From positions 1 to 36,712 of the forward strand of contig NZ_LMRA01000015.1 of assembly GCF_001424705.1 (NCBI RefSeq): a stretch of 36,712 bases of DNA, read 5' to 3'. Positions 9,205-19,002 of this stretch are shown piece by piece; position 1 is the stretch's first letter; each line of letters begins with the position of its first letter. The translations under genes were made by a program, and so were the position numbers. The notes under the pieces were generated by a model. The model did no database searches, had not been told where the DNA came from, and saw nothing but the letters and a program-made list of their open reading frames with translations. Source of the stretch: Methylobacterium sp. Leaf465 (lineage in GTDB: Bacteria > Pseudomonadota > Alphaproteobacteria > Rhizobiales > Beijerinckiaceae).

Positions 9205-10914
9205 TCAGAGGTCGAATAGGCTTCCCTGCCGGGCCAGGGGCGCCGGGACGTCCGCTGGCGGCGCCGTCCCGGCAGCCGTCGTCGGGGCGGTCTTGGTCGC
9301 GGCGGTCTTGGTTGGGGCGGGCTTGGTCGGGGCGCTCTTCTTCCGCGCGGCCTTCGGGGGATCCGCCGCGGCGGGGGCCGCGGCGTCGCGCGGCGCGACC
9401 TCGACGAAACCGTCTGTGAATTCCAGGGTCATGTGCGGCGCGGCCTGCGCCGCCGCGCGGATCGCCCGCCCGTCGGCGTCGCGCACCAGGGCGTAGCCGC
9501 GGGCCAGGACGGCCCGGTAGCCGAGCGAGCCGAGGAGGCCGGAGAGGCCTGCCAGGCGGTCGGCGCGGCGCTCCGTCGAGCGGATCCCGGCCCGGACCAG
9601 CCGCGCCTGCAGGGCGTCGAGGCGATCGCGGCTGCGGACCTGCTCCGCCCGCGCGCGGCTCACCGTTCCCGCCCGGGCGATGACGAGGCGGCGACCGAGA
9701 TAGGACAGCCCCTCCCCCTTGCGCGCCATGTCGTGGCGCAGGGCCGCGCCGGGACGGTCGCCGATGCGGGCGACGCGTCCCTGCGCCTGGGCGAGGGCCA
9801 GGGTGGGCGGATGCCGGGCGAAGCGCTCGACGAGGTGCGAGACGCGCAGCCGGAACACCCGGGCGTTGCCGGCCAGCGCCGGGCCGAGCCGTGCTTCGGC
9901 GAGGTCGAGGCGCTGGCGCTTGGCCGCCAGGAAGGCGTCGACGTCCGGCATCGCCCGCACCAGGGCGCGCAGGTCGCTGCGCTCCCGGTCGAGGCGACGC
10001 TGGACCGCCTCACGCTGGCGCCGTCCGAGATCGACCACTGCGGCGACGAGGTCGGCCCGCACCGGAACCGCCATCTCGGCGGCCCCCGTCGGGGTCGGAG
10101 CCCGGCGGTCGGAGACGAAGTCGATCAGGGTGGTGTCGGTCTCATGGCCCACCGCGGAGATCAGCGGGATCGTCGAGTCCGCGGCCGCCCGCACCACGCA
10201 TTCCTCGTTGAAGGCCCAGAGATCTTCGATCGAGCCGCCACCCCGCGCCACGATGAGGACGTCGGGCCGGGGAATCGCGCCGCCGGGCGCCAGCGCATTG
10301 AAGCCCCGGATCGCCCCCGCGATCTCCTCGGCCGCCCCCTCCCCCTGAACCCGCACGGGCCAGACCAGGACCGGCCGGGCGAAGCGGTCCGCGAGCCGGT
10401 GCAGGATGTCGCGGATGACGGCGCCGGTGGGCGAGGTCACCACGCCGACCACGCGCGGCAGGTACGGGATCGGCCGCTTGCGCTCGGGCGCGAACAGGCC
10501 CTCGGCGGCGAGCACGCGCTTGCGCTCGTCCAACAGCGCCATCCAGGCCCCGACGCCGGCGGGTTCCAGGGTCTCGATGACGATCTGGTACGAGGACTTG
10601 CCCGGGAAGGTCGTGATCCGCCCGGTGGCGACCACTTCGAGCCCTTCCTGAGGCCGCTGGCGCAGGCGGTTGAAGGTGCCCTTCCAGACCACCGCGTCGA
10701 TCCGGGCGCTGCCGTCCTTGAGCGAGAAGTAGGCGTGGCCGGAGCTGTGCTGGCCGCGAAAGCCCGAGATCTCCCCGCGCAGGCGGACGTGACCGAAGGC
10801 ATCCTCCAGCGTCCGTTTCAGCGCGGAGGCAAGGTCTCCGACGGACCATTCCGGCACGTTGGAGACGGGTCCGGATCCGGAGGCGGCTTTGGCGGGCGGA
10901 GGAGGAACGGCCAT
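9205..10914 (-). CDS. xseA: Exodeoxyribonuclease VII large subunit
   Basis: XseA (569 aa) with XseB degrades single-stranded DNA in both directions in repair and recombination. The N-terminal OB fold (about 20-115, with RGEISGFRGQHSSGHAYFSLKD) is followed by the catalytic domain with VVTSPTGAVIRDI, ARGGGSIEDLWAFNEE, AVGHETD and DRRAPTPTGAAE, then a long helical region. The tail (about 505-569) is Ala/Pro/Lys/Thr-rich with a five-residue repeat (APTKP, APTKT, AATKT) at 528-546. It ends QGSLFDL, close to the QL(S/D)LF sliding-clamp-binding consensus. xseB is not in the window. Confidence 0.96.
   Translation of the reverse strand: MAVPPPPAKAASGSGPVSNVPEWSVGDLASALKRTLEDAFGHVRLRGEISGFRGQHSSGHAYFSLKDGSARIDAVVWKGTFNRLRQRPQEGLEVVATGRITTFPGKSSYQIVIETLEPAGVGAWMALLDERKRVLAAEGLFAPERKRPIPYLPRVVGVVTSPTGAVIRDILHRLADRFARPVLVWPVRVQGEGAAEEIAGAIRGFNALAPGGAIPRPDVLIVARGGGSIEDLWAFNEECVVRAAADSTIPLISAVGHETDTTLIDFVSDRRAPTPTGAAEMAVPVRADLVAAVVDLGRRQREAVQRRLDRERSDLRALVRAMPDVDAFLAAKRQRLDLAEARLGPALAGNARVFRLRVSHLVERFARHPPTLALAQAQGRVARIGDRPGAALRHDMARKGEGLSYLGRRLVIARAGTVSRARAEQVRSRDRLDALQARLVRAGIRSTERRADRLAGLSGLLGSLGYRAVLARGYALVRDADGRAIRAAAQAAPHMTLEFTDGFVEVAPRDAAAPAAADPPKAARKKSAPTKPAPTKTAATKTAPTTAAGTAPPADVPAPLARQGSLFDL
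9277..9333. repeat. 15-nt imperfect tandem repeat inside xseA
   Basis: About four imperfect 15-base units (each close to GCGGTCTTGGTCGGG on plus) encode the five-residue A-P/A-T-K-P/T repeats of the XseA tail. Such in-frame repeats can change copy number by slippage. Confidence 0.6.
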
Positions 10915-10988
10915 GGCGGCGGACGCTATGGCCGGCGTCGCCTCAGGTAAAGGGATCGGCCGCGCCGCTCCGGGTCATACCCGGCGCT

Positions 10989-11105
10989 TCACATCAGGAT
11001 GGAGAGGATGACCAGCACGGATGCCACGGGCACGGCGCAGATCGCCAGGGCCATGCGCCAGATCGGCAGATTGTCGAGGTTGCCGTTGTCGTTGCAGGCG
11101 CGCAC
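10989..11105 (-). CDS. Possible small membrane protein upstream of xseA
   Basis: A 38-residue reading frame from a GTG at 11105. It runs [16 protein letters not shown] and then a hydrophobic helix ([20 protein letters not shown]), giving a soluble N terminus and one membrane segment at the extreme C terminus. An in-frame ATG at 11210 would give 73 residues, but the extra part looks non-coding. I do not recognise a family and see no strong ribosome binding site, so this may be chance. Confidence 0.35.
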   Translation of the reverse strand: MRACNDNGNLDNLPIWRMALAICAVPVASVLVILSILM

Positions 11106-11359
11106 GGCAACGCGTCCGTGCGTGACGTAATGCGCGAGGCTGACACTCCGGGAGGGAGTCGGCGCCACCAAAAACGGAACGGATTTGCGACAGCCTGGCA
11201 TAATCCTCATAACGTCGTCCGGAGCGGTTCGTTCCACGCTGAAAGTCCGAGAACACACGGAGGCCGAACCAGGTTCGCGGACCGCTTCCCGTGCACAGCG
11301 CGAGTGTCGACGGCGAATCGGACTTTTCAACGAACGGCTTTTGGGGAACATCACCCCTC
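11106..11359. other. Intergenic region upstream of purD
   Basis: Divergent region between xseA and purD. No gene is supported apart from the small frame listed at 10989-11105. It presumably holds the purD promoter; no clear -35/-10 pair or riboswitch is seen. Confidence 0.4.
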
Positions 11360-12643
11360 ATGAACATCCTCCTCATCGGTTCGGGCGGGCGCGAGCACGC
11401 CCTCGCCTTCGCCCTCGCCAAGAGCCCCCTCTGCACCCGCCTGTTCACCGCACCGGGCAATCCCGGCACGGCCGCCTTCGGCGAGAACCGCCCGGAGCTC
11501 GACGTGTCCGACCATGCCGCCGTGCGGGCCTTCTGTTCGGGCGAACGCATCGGCCTCGTGGTGGTCGGGCCCGAGGCCCCCCTGGTGGCGGGCCTCGTCG
11601 ACGACCTGCAGGCTGCGGGCGTCCGGGTGTTCGGCCCGACGAAGGCCGCCGCCCAGCTCGAGGGCTCCAAGGGCTTCACCAAGGACCTGTGCGCCGCAGT
11701 CGGCATCCCCACCGCCGCCTTCGCGCGCTTCCAAACTCTCGAGCCGGCCCTGGCCTACCTCGCCGCGCAGGGCGCCCCCATCGTGGTGAAGGCCGACGGT
11801 CTGGCTGCCGGCAAGGGTGTGGTCGTGGCCGAGACCCGCGAGCAGGCGGAGAGCGCCGTGCGGGCCCTGTTCGAGGAGCCCGGCGCCGAGATCGTCATCG
11901 AGGAATGCCTGTTCGGCGAGGAGGCGAGCTTCTTCGCCCTGTGCGACGGCACCCGCGCGGTCCCGGTGGGCACGGCCCAGGACCACAAGCGTGTCTTCGA
12001 CGGCGACCGCGGCCCCAATACGGGCGGCATGGGCGCCTACTCGCCCGCAACCATCCTGACCCCGGCCCTGGAGCGGGAGGTGATGGAGACCATCATCGCT
12101 CCGACTCTCGACGGCATGCGTGCGCGGGGCATCCCCTTCACCGGCATCCTCTATGCCGGGCTGATGCTCACTGCCGACGGGCCGAAGCTGATCGAGTACA
12201 ACACCCGCTTCGGCGACCCGGAGGCCCAGGTGCTGATGCCGCGCCTCGCCTCCGATCTCGTACCGGCGTTGCTGGCGGCCTGCGAGGGCGACGTGTCCGG
12301 GATCAGCCTTGAATTCGACGAGCGGCGTGCCGCGCTCACGGTGGTCATGGCGGCGGCCGGCTATCCCGGAGCGGTTCTGCGCGGCTCGGAGATCCGCGGG
12401 ATCGAGGCCGCGGGCGTGAGCGACGAGGTCCTGGTGTTCCAGGCCGGCACCCGCGCCGAGGGCGGGCGCCTGCTCGCCGACGGGGGCCGGGTGCTCGCCG
12501 TCACGGCCCTGGGCGAGAGCATGATGGAGGCGCAGGCACGCGCCTACGCGGCGGTGGCCCGGATCGACTGGCCAGAGGGCTTCTGCCGGCGCGATATCGG
12601 CCGCCGCGCCGTCGCCCGCGAGGTCGCGGGCGGCGGGATCTGA
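11360..12643 (+). CDS. purD: Phosphoribosylamine-glycine ligase
   Basis: PurD (427 aa, standard length) joins glycine to 5-phosphoribosylamine with ATP to make GAR, step two of purine synthesis. The N-terminal motif [15 protein letters not shown], the ATP-grasp region with [48 protein letters not shown] and the metal-binding [10 protein letters not shown] are all present. The ATG at 11360 places the GSGGREHA nucleotide loop at residues 7-14, as in homologues. It converges on rsgA with only 10 bases between the stop codons. Confidence 0.97.
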   Translation: MNILLIGSGGREHALAFALAKSPLCTRLFTAPGNPGTAAFGENRPELDVSDHAAVRAFCSGERIGLVVVGPEAPLVAGLVDDLQAAGVRVFGPTKAAAQLEGSKGFTKDLCAAVGIPTAAFARFQTLEPALAYLAAQGAPIVVKADGLAAGKGVVVAETREQAESAVRALFEEPGAEIVIEECLFGEEASFFALCDGTRAVPVGTAQDHKRVFDGDRGPNTGGMGAYSPATILTPALEREVMETIIAPTLDGMRARGIPFTGILYAGLMLTADGPKLIEYNTRFGDPEAQVLMPRLASDLVPALLAACEGDVSGISLEFDERRAALTVVMAAAGYPGAVLRGSEIRGIEAAGVSDEVLVFQAGTRAEGGRLLADGGRVLAVTALGESMMEAQARAYAAVARIDWPEGFCRRDIGRRAVAREVAGGGI

Positions 12644-12653
12644 GGTTCGGCGG

Positions 12654-13652
12654 TCAGCGCCGCTTGTTGCCGCGGGGGCCAGTGGGCACCACCGTGTTGC
12701 CCCGGTTCTCGGCCCGCAGGATGCGCCAGCGCGCCACCCGTTCCGGGTCGAGGCGTCCCTCGGCCACCGCGTCCTGCACGGCGCAGCCGGGCTCGTGGGC
12801 ATGGGTGCAGTCTCGGAAGCGGCACGCGGGAGCCAGCTCGGTGATCTCGGCGAACAGGGTGTCGATCCCCTCGGCCGCATCTCCGAGCTGGAGCGAGCGG
12901 ATCCCGGGCGTGTCGATCACCCAGCCGCCGCCCGCGATGGCATGGAGCGAGCGGCTCGTCGTGGTGTGCCGGCCCTTCGCATCGTGCTCCCGAATGCCCC
13001 CCGTCGCCTGCGGCGCCGCGTGGCCCGGGCCCGCCAGGGTGTTCACGAGGGTCGACTTGCCGACCCCCGAAGAGCCGACCACCGCCACGGTGCGGCCGGG
13101 GCCGCACCAGGGGCCGAGCCGCGCCGCTGCTCCAGATTCGCGGGGGTTCACCAGCACCACGGCGAGATCGCGCTGCAGGGCCTCGGCTTCGCGGCGATAG
13201 CGCTCCGCATCCTCGCAGACATCCGCTTTGGTCAGGACGATGACCGGCTCGGCGCCACCCTGGTTGGCGAGGGCAAGGTAGCGCTCCAGCCGCGTCGGAT
13301 TGAAGTCCAAATTGCAGGACGTGACGATGAAGAGCGCGTCGACATTGGCCGCCGCGAGCTGCGGCGTGGCGCTCCCTTCCCGCCGCCGCTCCAGCACGGT
13401 GCGACGGTCTAGGCGTCGGCGCAGCATCTGCGTCCCGGCCTCGACCAGGACCCAGTCGCCGACCGCGTAGTCGCCGGTGTTGGTGTGGACCGGCAGCATG
13501 AGTTTGAGCGGCCCCGCCTCCGCGAGGGCGCCCATGCGGGCGCGGTGCACGGTGGCGACGCGCTGGGGCACGAGGGCCGCCTCGTCGGGCCGGCACTGGT
13601 CCGCGAAGAAGGCGGACCAGCCGAGTTCGGCCAGGGTATGGACGACCGTCAA
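12654..13652 (-). CDS. rsgA: Ribosome small subunit-dependent GTPase A
   Basis: RsgA is a circularly permuted GTPase that helps late 30S maturation. In the 332-aa version starting at TTG 13652, the order is OB fold, G4 (TKAD, 141-144), G1/P-loop (GSSGVGKST, 193-201), G3 (DTPG, 247-250), then a zinc knuckle with C277, C282, H284 and C290. The start is uncertain: no ATG gives a family-like N terminus without overlapping valS. The TTG leading into TVVHTLAELGWSAFF lies 40 bases after the valS stop and suggests translational coupling with valS. Confidence 0.92.
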   Translation of the reverse strand: MTVVHTLAELGWSAFFADQCRPDEAALVPQRVATVHRARMGALAEAGPLKLMLPVHTNTGDYAVGDWVLVEAGTQMLRRRLDRRTVLERRREGSATPQLAAANVDALFIVTSCNLDFNPTRLERYLALANQGGAEPVIVLTKADVCEDAERYRREAEALQRDLAVVLVNPRESGAAARLGPWCGPGRTVAVVGSSGVGKSTLVNTLAGPGHAAPQATGGIREHDAKGRHTTTSRSLHAIAGGGWVIDTPGIRSLQLGDAAEGIDTLFAEITELAPACRFRDCTHAHEPGCAVQDAVAEGRLDPERVARWRILRAENRGNTVVPTGPRGNKRR

Positions 13653-13692
13653 GACGCGCGACCCAGTCGCGCGCCGAAGGCTCGCGACCCGC

Positions 13693-16425
13693 TCAAGCGG
13701 CGAGCCGCGCCAGCGCCTCCGTGATCTTCTCCAGGCGGGCGGCCTCTGCATCGCGACGCTCGCGCTGCTCGTCCACCACCTCGTCGGGCGCGCGGGCGAG
13801 GAAGTCGGCATTGCCGAGCTTGCCCTCGATCTTGGCGATCTCGGCGCCGGCCTTCGCCGCCTCTTTCTTCAGGCGGGCGACCTCTGCGGCGAGGTCGACG
13901 ATGCCCTCGAGGGGCAGCGCCGCCACCGAGCCGCGCACCAAGAGCTGCACCGAGTTCTTCGGCGCGGCCGCCTCGAAGCGGATCTCGGAGAGCCGCGCCA
14001 GCCGCACCAGGGTGTCGCCCCAGCGGGTCGCCCGGGCCTGCAGATCCGCATCGACGCCGACCACCACGAGGGGGATCTGCGCCGCTGCCGGCACGCTGGT
14101 CTCGGAGCGGGCCGAGCGAATTTCCGAGACGAGGTCGACGAGCCAGCCGATCTCGGCCTCCGAGGCCGAGTCGTTCAGGGCGGCCAGATCCGGCCAGGGC
14201 GCAAGGGCGAGCAGGCCCCGCTCCGGCAGGTCTGCGCCCTTGATCGCCCAGAGCTCTTCCGTGAGGAAGGGCATGAAGGGGTGCAGCAGCTTGGCGATCT
14301 GGTCGATCAGGAAGGCCACGGTGGCCTGCGTCTCGGCCTTGGCGGCGGCCTCGACGCCCTCCCCCTGGAGCACGGGCTTGGCCAGTTCCAGGTACCAGTC
14401 GCAGAAGATATTCCAGACGAAGCGGTAGGCCGCGGCGGCCGCGTCGTTGAAGCGGTAGGCCTCGAGCGCCACCGTGACCTCGGCGACCGCCCGGGCGGCC
14501 TCGCCGAGCGCCCAGCGGTTCAGGGTCTCGCGAGAATCCTCCGGTCGGTAGTCGGCCCGCAGGGTGCAGCCGTTCATCTCGGCGAAGCGCGAGGCGTTCC
14601 AGAGTTTCGTCGCGAAGTTGCGGTAGCCTTCGACCCGGTTCACCGCCAGCTTGATGTCGCGCCCCTGGGCCGCCATCGCCGCAAGGGTGAAGCGCAGGGC
14701 GTCGGCCCCGTACTGGTCGATGAGTCCGAGCGGATCGACGACGTTGCCCTTCGACTTCGACATCTTGGCGCCGGAGGCGTCGCGCACCAGCGTGTGCAGG
14801 TAGACGGTGGAGAACGGCACCCGGTCGGTGACGTGGAGCCCGAGCATCATCATCCGGGCGACCCAGAAGAAGATGATGTCCTTGCCGGTGACCAGCGTGT
14901 CGGTCGGATAGTAGCGCGCGAGCTCCGGCGTCTCGTCCGGCCAGCCCAGCGTCGAGAACGGCCACAGGGCGGAGGAGAACCAGGTGTCGAGGACGTCCTC
15001 GTCCCGGCGCAGGGGCACGGGCGCCCCGCGCTTCGCATCGGCCTGGGTTTGCGCCTCCGCCTCGCTCATGGCGACGTAGATGCCGCCCGCCTCGTCGTAC
15101 CAGACCGGGATCTGGTGGCCCCACCAGAGCTGGCGCGAGATGCACCAGGGCTCGATGTTCTCGAGCCACTGGAAGAAGGTCCGCTCGTAATTTTCGGGCA
15201 CGAAACGGGTTTTTCCATCGCGCACCGCCTGCAGGGCGCGCTCGGCCAGGGGCTTCACGTTCACGTACCACTGGTCCGTGAGGTAGGGCTCGATGACGAC
15301 GTTCGAGCGGTCGCCGTGCGGGACCGCGTGGGTGTTCGGTTCGATGAGGCGCAGGCGCTCGCGCGCCTCCATCAGGGCGACGACGCGCTTGCGTGCCTCG
15401 AATCGGTCGAGGCCGTGCAGGGCCAGGGCTTCCGGCTCGGGATCCGAACCGCTCAGGAAAGCCGCATTGCCGTCGAGGCTTATGCGGGCTTCCGGATCCA
15501 GAATGTTAATCGGCGTGCAGCCGGCGCGACGGCCGACCTCGAAGTCGTTGAAGTCGTGGGCGGGCGTGATCTTGACGGCACCCGTGCCCTTCTCCGGGTC
15601 GGAATAGCTGTCCGCAACGATCGGGATCAGGCGCCCGACCAGGGGCAGGCGCACGCGCCTGCCGACCAGATGGGTGTAGCGCTCGTCCTCCGGATGGACC
15701 GCGACCGCGGTGTCGCCCAGCATGGTCTCGGGCCGGGTCGTGGCGACCGTGATGATCTCGCCGGTCTCGGTGCCGCCTGCGTCGACGACCGGGTAGTCGA
15801 AGTGCCAGAGATGGCCCTTCACCTCCACCTGCAGGACCTCGAGGTCCGAGATCGCGGTCTGGAACTTCGGATCCCAGTTCACCAGGCGCTTGTCGCGGTA
15901 GATCAGGCCCTGGGCGTGGAGGTCGACGAAGGTCCGGGTGACGGCACGGACCATCTGGTCGTCCGGCGCCCCCGAGACGCCCATGGTGAAGCGCTCCCGC
16001 GACCAGTCGCAGGAAGCGCCCAGGCGCTTCAATTGGTTGACGATCGCACCGCCCGATTCCGCCTTCCAGGTCCAGACCTTCTCGACGAAGGCCGCGCGGC
16101 CGATCTCCCGCCGGCCCGGCTCGTTCGCCTCGGCGAGGCGGCGCTCCACCACCATCTGGGTGGCGATGCCGGCATGGTCGGTGCCCGGCTGCCAGAGCAC
16201 GTCGCGGCCGCGCATCCGCTCGAAGCGGCAGAGGATGTCCTGCAGCGTGTTGTTGAGGGCGTGCCCCATATGGAGGCTGCCGGTCACGTTCGGCGGCGGG
16301 ATCACCATGGTGAAGGGCTTCGCCCCGGCCCGTTCGGGGCGCCCGGCCTTGAAGGCTTCGCCCGATTCCCAGGCGGCGGCGATGCGCGCCTCGACGGCGG
16401 CGGGATCGAAGGTCTTGTCCATCAT
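13693..16425 (-). CDS. valS: Valine-tRNA ligase
   Basis: ValRS (910 aa) charges tRNA-Val and edits mischarged threonine. Class I signatures are HMGH at 52-55 (after PPPNVTGSL) and KMSKS at 554-558 ([14 protein letters not shown]). The editing (CP1) domain contains [17 protein letters not shown], and a C-terminal coiled-coil arm (about 845-910) is typical of ValRS. Start ATG at 16425 (or 16422) is chosen because MMDKTFDP begins the conserved region; an in-frame TTG further upstream is less likely. It lies in the order pcm-like, tolC, popZ, valS that is common in Rhizobiales. Confidence 0.97.
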   Translation of the reverse strand: MMDKTFDPAAVEARIAAAWESGEAFKAGRPERAGAKPFTMVIPPPNVTGSLHMGHALNNTLQDILCRFERMRGRDVLWQPGTDHAGIATQMVVERRLAEANEPGRREIGRAAFVEKVWTWKAESGGAIVNQLKRLGASCDWSRERFTMGVSGAPDDQMVRAVTRTFVDLHAQGLIYRDKRLVNWDPKFQTAISDLEVLQVEVKGHLWHFDYPVVDAGGTETGEIITVATTRPETMLGDTAVAVHPEDERYTHLVGRRVRLPLVGRLIPIVADSYSDPEKGTGAVKITPAHDFNDFEVGRRAGCTPINILDPEARISLDGNAAFLSGSDPEPEALALHGLDRFEARKRVVALMEARERLRLIEPNTHAVPHGDRSNVVIEPYLTDQWYVNVKPLAERALQAVRDGKTRFVPENYERTFFQWLENIEPWCISRQLWWGHQIPVWYDEAGGIYVAMSEAEAQTQADAKRGAPVPLRRDEDVLDTWFSSALWPFSTLGWPDETPELARYYPTDTLVTGKDIIFFWVARMMMLGLHVTDRVPFSTVYLHTLVRDASGAKMSKSKGNVVDPLGLIDQYGADALRFTLAAMAAQGRDIKLAVNRVEGYRNFATKLWNASRFAEMNGCTLRADYRPEDSRETLNRWALGEAARAVAEVTVALEAYRFNDAAAAAYRFVWNIFCDWYLELAKPVLQGEGVEAAAKAETQATVAFLIDQIAKLLHPFMPFLTEELWAIKGADLPERGLLALAPWPDLAALNDSASEAEIGWLVDLVSEIRSARSETSVPAAAQIPLVVVGVDADLQARATRWGDTLVRLARLSEIRFEAAAPKNSVQLLVRGSVAALPLEGIVDLAAEVARLKKEAAKAGAEIAKIEGKLGNADFLARAPDEVVDEQRERRDAEAARLEKITEALARLAA

Positions 16426-16540
16426 GGGCGGGGTCGGGTCACTGATCGGGGAAAGCGGAGGTTGGTCCGCTTTCAACCCGTCGGGCCCCCTGCGTCAACA
16501 CGCGAGCCCCGCGATTCGGCTCTGCGACCGCGTTCGGGCC

Positions 16541-17146
16541 TCAGCGGCCCCGAGCCACCCGCTCGATCTCGGCGCGCACCAGACGCTCGACCATGCCGGG
16601 CAAGTTCTCGTCGAGCCAGCCCTTCAGCATGGGCCGGAGCATATCCTGCACGAGGTCCTCCAGGGTGCGGGACTGGCTGCTCATCACCGTGTTCGAGAGC
16701 ATGTGGAAGGCCTGGGCGACGCTCGCATCCGTGACGGCCGAGGTCAGGCGCTCGGTGGGTGTCGGCTCCGGCTCGCGCATCGCGGACTGGGGAGCCGGAC
16801 GCGGCGGCTCGATGGGGGCAGCGGCACGGAGAGGCGGCAGCGACTCCAGCTCCGGCTCGTCATCGTCGAAGGAGATCGCATCGAAGTCGATCTGCCCGTC
16901 CTCGATCGGCTCCTTGCGGAACGCGATCTCGGGCTCGTCAAGGGGGATGGGCTTGCGGACGGGCTGGGCGACCTCGGCGAGGTCCAGGACATCGTCGTTC
17001 TCGGGCTGCGGGGCGGATGCCCGCGGCGGGACCACCTCGGCCTTGGCGATCTGATCGTCGGCGATGATGCGCCGGATCGACGCCAGGATCTCCTCCATGG
17101 AGGGTTCCTGCGCCTTGTCCGACACCTTGGGGCTCGCTGCACTCAT
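16541..17146 (-). CDS. popZ: Polar organizing protein PopZ (DUF2497)
   Basis: A 201-aa protein with the PopZ layout. An N-terminal helix EPSMEEILASIRRIIADD (about 14-31) binds client proteins in the Caulobacter system. A long Pro/Glu/Asp-rich disordered linker (about 32-140) follows. The C-terminal oligomerisation helices carry LEDLVQDMLRPMLKGWLDENLP. PopZ makes a network at the cell pole and anchors the centromere-binding protein ParB. The start at 17146 puts MSAASPKVSDKAQEPSMEEIL at the N terminus; a longer frame adds 24 residues without conservation. valS begins 115 bases downstream. Confidence 0.88.
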   Translation of the reverse strand: MSAASPKVSDKAQEPSMEEILASIRRIIADDQIAKAEVVPPRASAPQPENDDVLDLAEVAQPVRKPIPLDEPEIAFRKEPIEDGQIDFDAISFDDDEPELESLPPLRAAAPIEPPRPAPQSAMREPEPTPTERLTSAVTDASVAQAFHMLSNTVMSSQSRTLEDLVQDMLRPMLKGWLDENLPGMVERLVRAEIERVARGR

Positions 17147-17312
17147 CCGGACGATGCTCGGGATCTGGGGGAAACGGTTGCGACGTGCGGCGAGTATTTC
17201 ATGCTCCCGCCCCGACACAAGCGCCGGCCGCTGCAGGGCACGGGATAAGCTCGCGTCGCTGTGAGACTCCGAGGCACCGCTGCACCGGCCGGGGCGGCAC
17301 AGCCCGAATTGC

Positions 17313-17330
17313 GGCGACCGCGTGGTCGCC
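17313..17330 (-). terminator. Hairpin after the tolC-type gene
   Basis: GGCGACC (17313-17319) and GGTCGCC (17324-17330) form a perfect 7-bp stem with loop GCGT, beginning 5 bases after the stop codon of the tolC-type gene. No T-run follows. Confidence 0.45.
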
Positions 17331-17335
17331 GAACC

Positions 17336-18730
17336 TCAGCGTCCGTCGGGCGTGCGCACGCCGTACCAGAGGTCCTTGACCTGATCGAAGTGTTCCTTCG
17401 GGCTGTAGACCGCCACCGGCAATGCCGTGAAGCGCACCGTCAGGCGACCGATCGCCTGGACGACGCCGTAGGAGAAGACAACCCGGTTGCGCTGGGCGAT
17501 GATCAGGTTCGTACGGGCGTTCAGCAACTCCTGCTGCGCGTTCAGCACGTCGAGGGTGGTGCGCTGGCCCACGCGGGCCTCCTCGCGAACACCATTAAGA
17601 GCCACTTCGTTGGCCTGCACCTGCGCCTGCGAGGCGATGACCTGTGCCTTGGACGCCTCGAGCTGGCCCCAGGCCGTCACGATGGCCGAGCGGACCTGAT
17701 CGCGGGTGTCCTCGGCATCAAGTCGGCGCTGGCCGACCGTCTCCTTGGCCTGACGGATCTGCGAGTAGGTCTGGCCTCCCTCGTAGAGGGGAATCGTCAG
17801 GCGGCCGACGATGGTGGCGCTGAGAAAATTGTCGCCAGCGAAAGATTGGTCATAGCGCTGCTGCACCGAGCCCTGCAGGCCGGCGGTCGGGTACAGCGCC
17901 CCTTCCAGCACCTTCACCTGGGCCTCGGACACGTCGACGAGGTGCAGCGCCGAAAGGATCTGCGGATGCTCCTTGAGGCCGATATTGATCGCCGTATCGA
18001 GGCTGGCCGGAACGTAGCGGTCCAGAGGCCGTCCGGGCGCGAGTTGGCGCGGCTCGACGCCGATATAGCGGCGATAGGTGCCGATGCTGGCCCGCAGAGT
18101 GGCCTCGGCACCGCTGACGTCGCTCCGAGCGCCGGCGAGGCGGGCCTCGGCCTGCGCCACGTCGGTGCGGGTCACCTCACCGACGTTGAAGCGGTCGCGA
18201 GTCTGGCGAAGCTGCTCTTCCAACACCTCGACGTTGTTGCGGCGCAGTTCGAGGTTTGCCGTATCGCTGAGGACCGACATGTAGGCCTGGGCTGCATTGA
18301 ACAGGACGTTCATCTCGGTGGCGCGAAGGGCCTCCCGGACGCGGAGCACATCGGATTCCGCCTGGCGGGTTTGATTGTCGGTGCGAAAGCCGTTGAATAG
18401 AGTTTGGTTGACGGTGAGGCCCGCACCGCCCGGACGCGTAACCTGATTGAGCCTTTGTCTCGAGACCGTCCCATCCAGCTGGCCGATCCCGATGTCGGCA
18501 TCAAGGCTGACGGTAGGACGATAGCCGGACTTCGCCTGTGCTACGCTCTCGTCGGTCGCGCGCACGCCGGCGCGGCCGGAATTCAGAATCGGAATGGCGG
18601 CATACGCCCGCGAGAGTGCGCTCTCCAGCGTCTCGGCACCGGCCGGGCTCGCCAGGGCGACCGCCAATACGGCGAGGCCGGCCGGCCGAAGCCTCGTGCG
18701 CATCGCAGGTTTCGAATCTCTCACGCTCAT
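17336..18730 (-). CDS. tolC: TolC family outer membrane efflux protein
   Basis: About 464 aa, the usual length for TolC. A signal peptide (hydrophobic AGLAVLAVALASPAGA, cleavage after AGA) is followed by two repeats of the outer-membrane-efflux domain: long amphipathic helices rich in Ala, Gln and Glu, and the strand motifs TVNQTLFNGFRT and TIPLYEGGQTYSQIRQAKE. It forms the outer-membrane channel for type I secretion and RND/ABC efflux partners, none of which are encoded here. ATG 18730 has AAGG close upstream; ATG 18703 (455 aa) is an alternative that gives a cleaner signal peptide. Confidence 0.92.
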   Translation of the reverse strand: MSVRDSKPAMRTRLRPAGLAVLAVALASPAGAETLESALSRAYAAIPILNSGRAGVRATDESVAQAKSGYRPTVSLDADIGIGQLDGTVSRQRLNQVTRPGGAGLTVNQTLFNGFRTDNQTRQAESDVLRVREALRATEMNVLFNAAQAYMSVLSDTANLELRRNNVEVLEEQLRQTRDRFNVGEVTRTDVAQAEARLAGARSDVSGAEATLRASIGTYRRYIGVEPRQLAPGRPLDRYVPASLDTAINIGLKEHPQILSALHLVDVSEAQVKVLEGALYPTAGLQGSVQQRYDQSFAGDNFLSATIVGRLTIPLYEGGQTYSQIRQAKETVGQRRLDAEDTRDQVRSAIVTAWGQLEASKAQVIASQAQVQANEVALNGVREEARVGQRTTLDVLNAQQELLNARTNLIIAQRNRVVFSYGVVQAIGRLTVRFTALPVAVYSPKEHFDQVKDLWYGVRTPDGR

Positions 18731-19002
18731 CAGCCCTTGCGGTTTCTCGATGAACCGGACGGCCTCGCAGAAGGCCGCTGCGCCTGGGCGCGATACCGGG
18801 TTGCCCGCCTCGATGCGGAGACTACCCGACCTTGACCGGCAGAGCACCGGTTGCTTGCTGTGCATTGCGTGAATCCGTCAGGGGTGCCGCAAAAAAGCGA
18901 CACTCCTTTCGGGTTACCTCCGAGGCGTGCGGGGCGCGAAACCGGTCTCCAGTCCACGGCATCGATGGCGACGAAGCGGTCCTTTTGGCAGCTCTGCGGA
19001 GG

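Noticed and set aside
13477..16734. A 1085-residue plus-strand open frame opposite valS
   Set aside because: Antisense to a gene with intact HMGH and KMSKS motifs; His/Arg/Gly/Leu-rich composition typical of antisense frames in GC-rich DNA.
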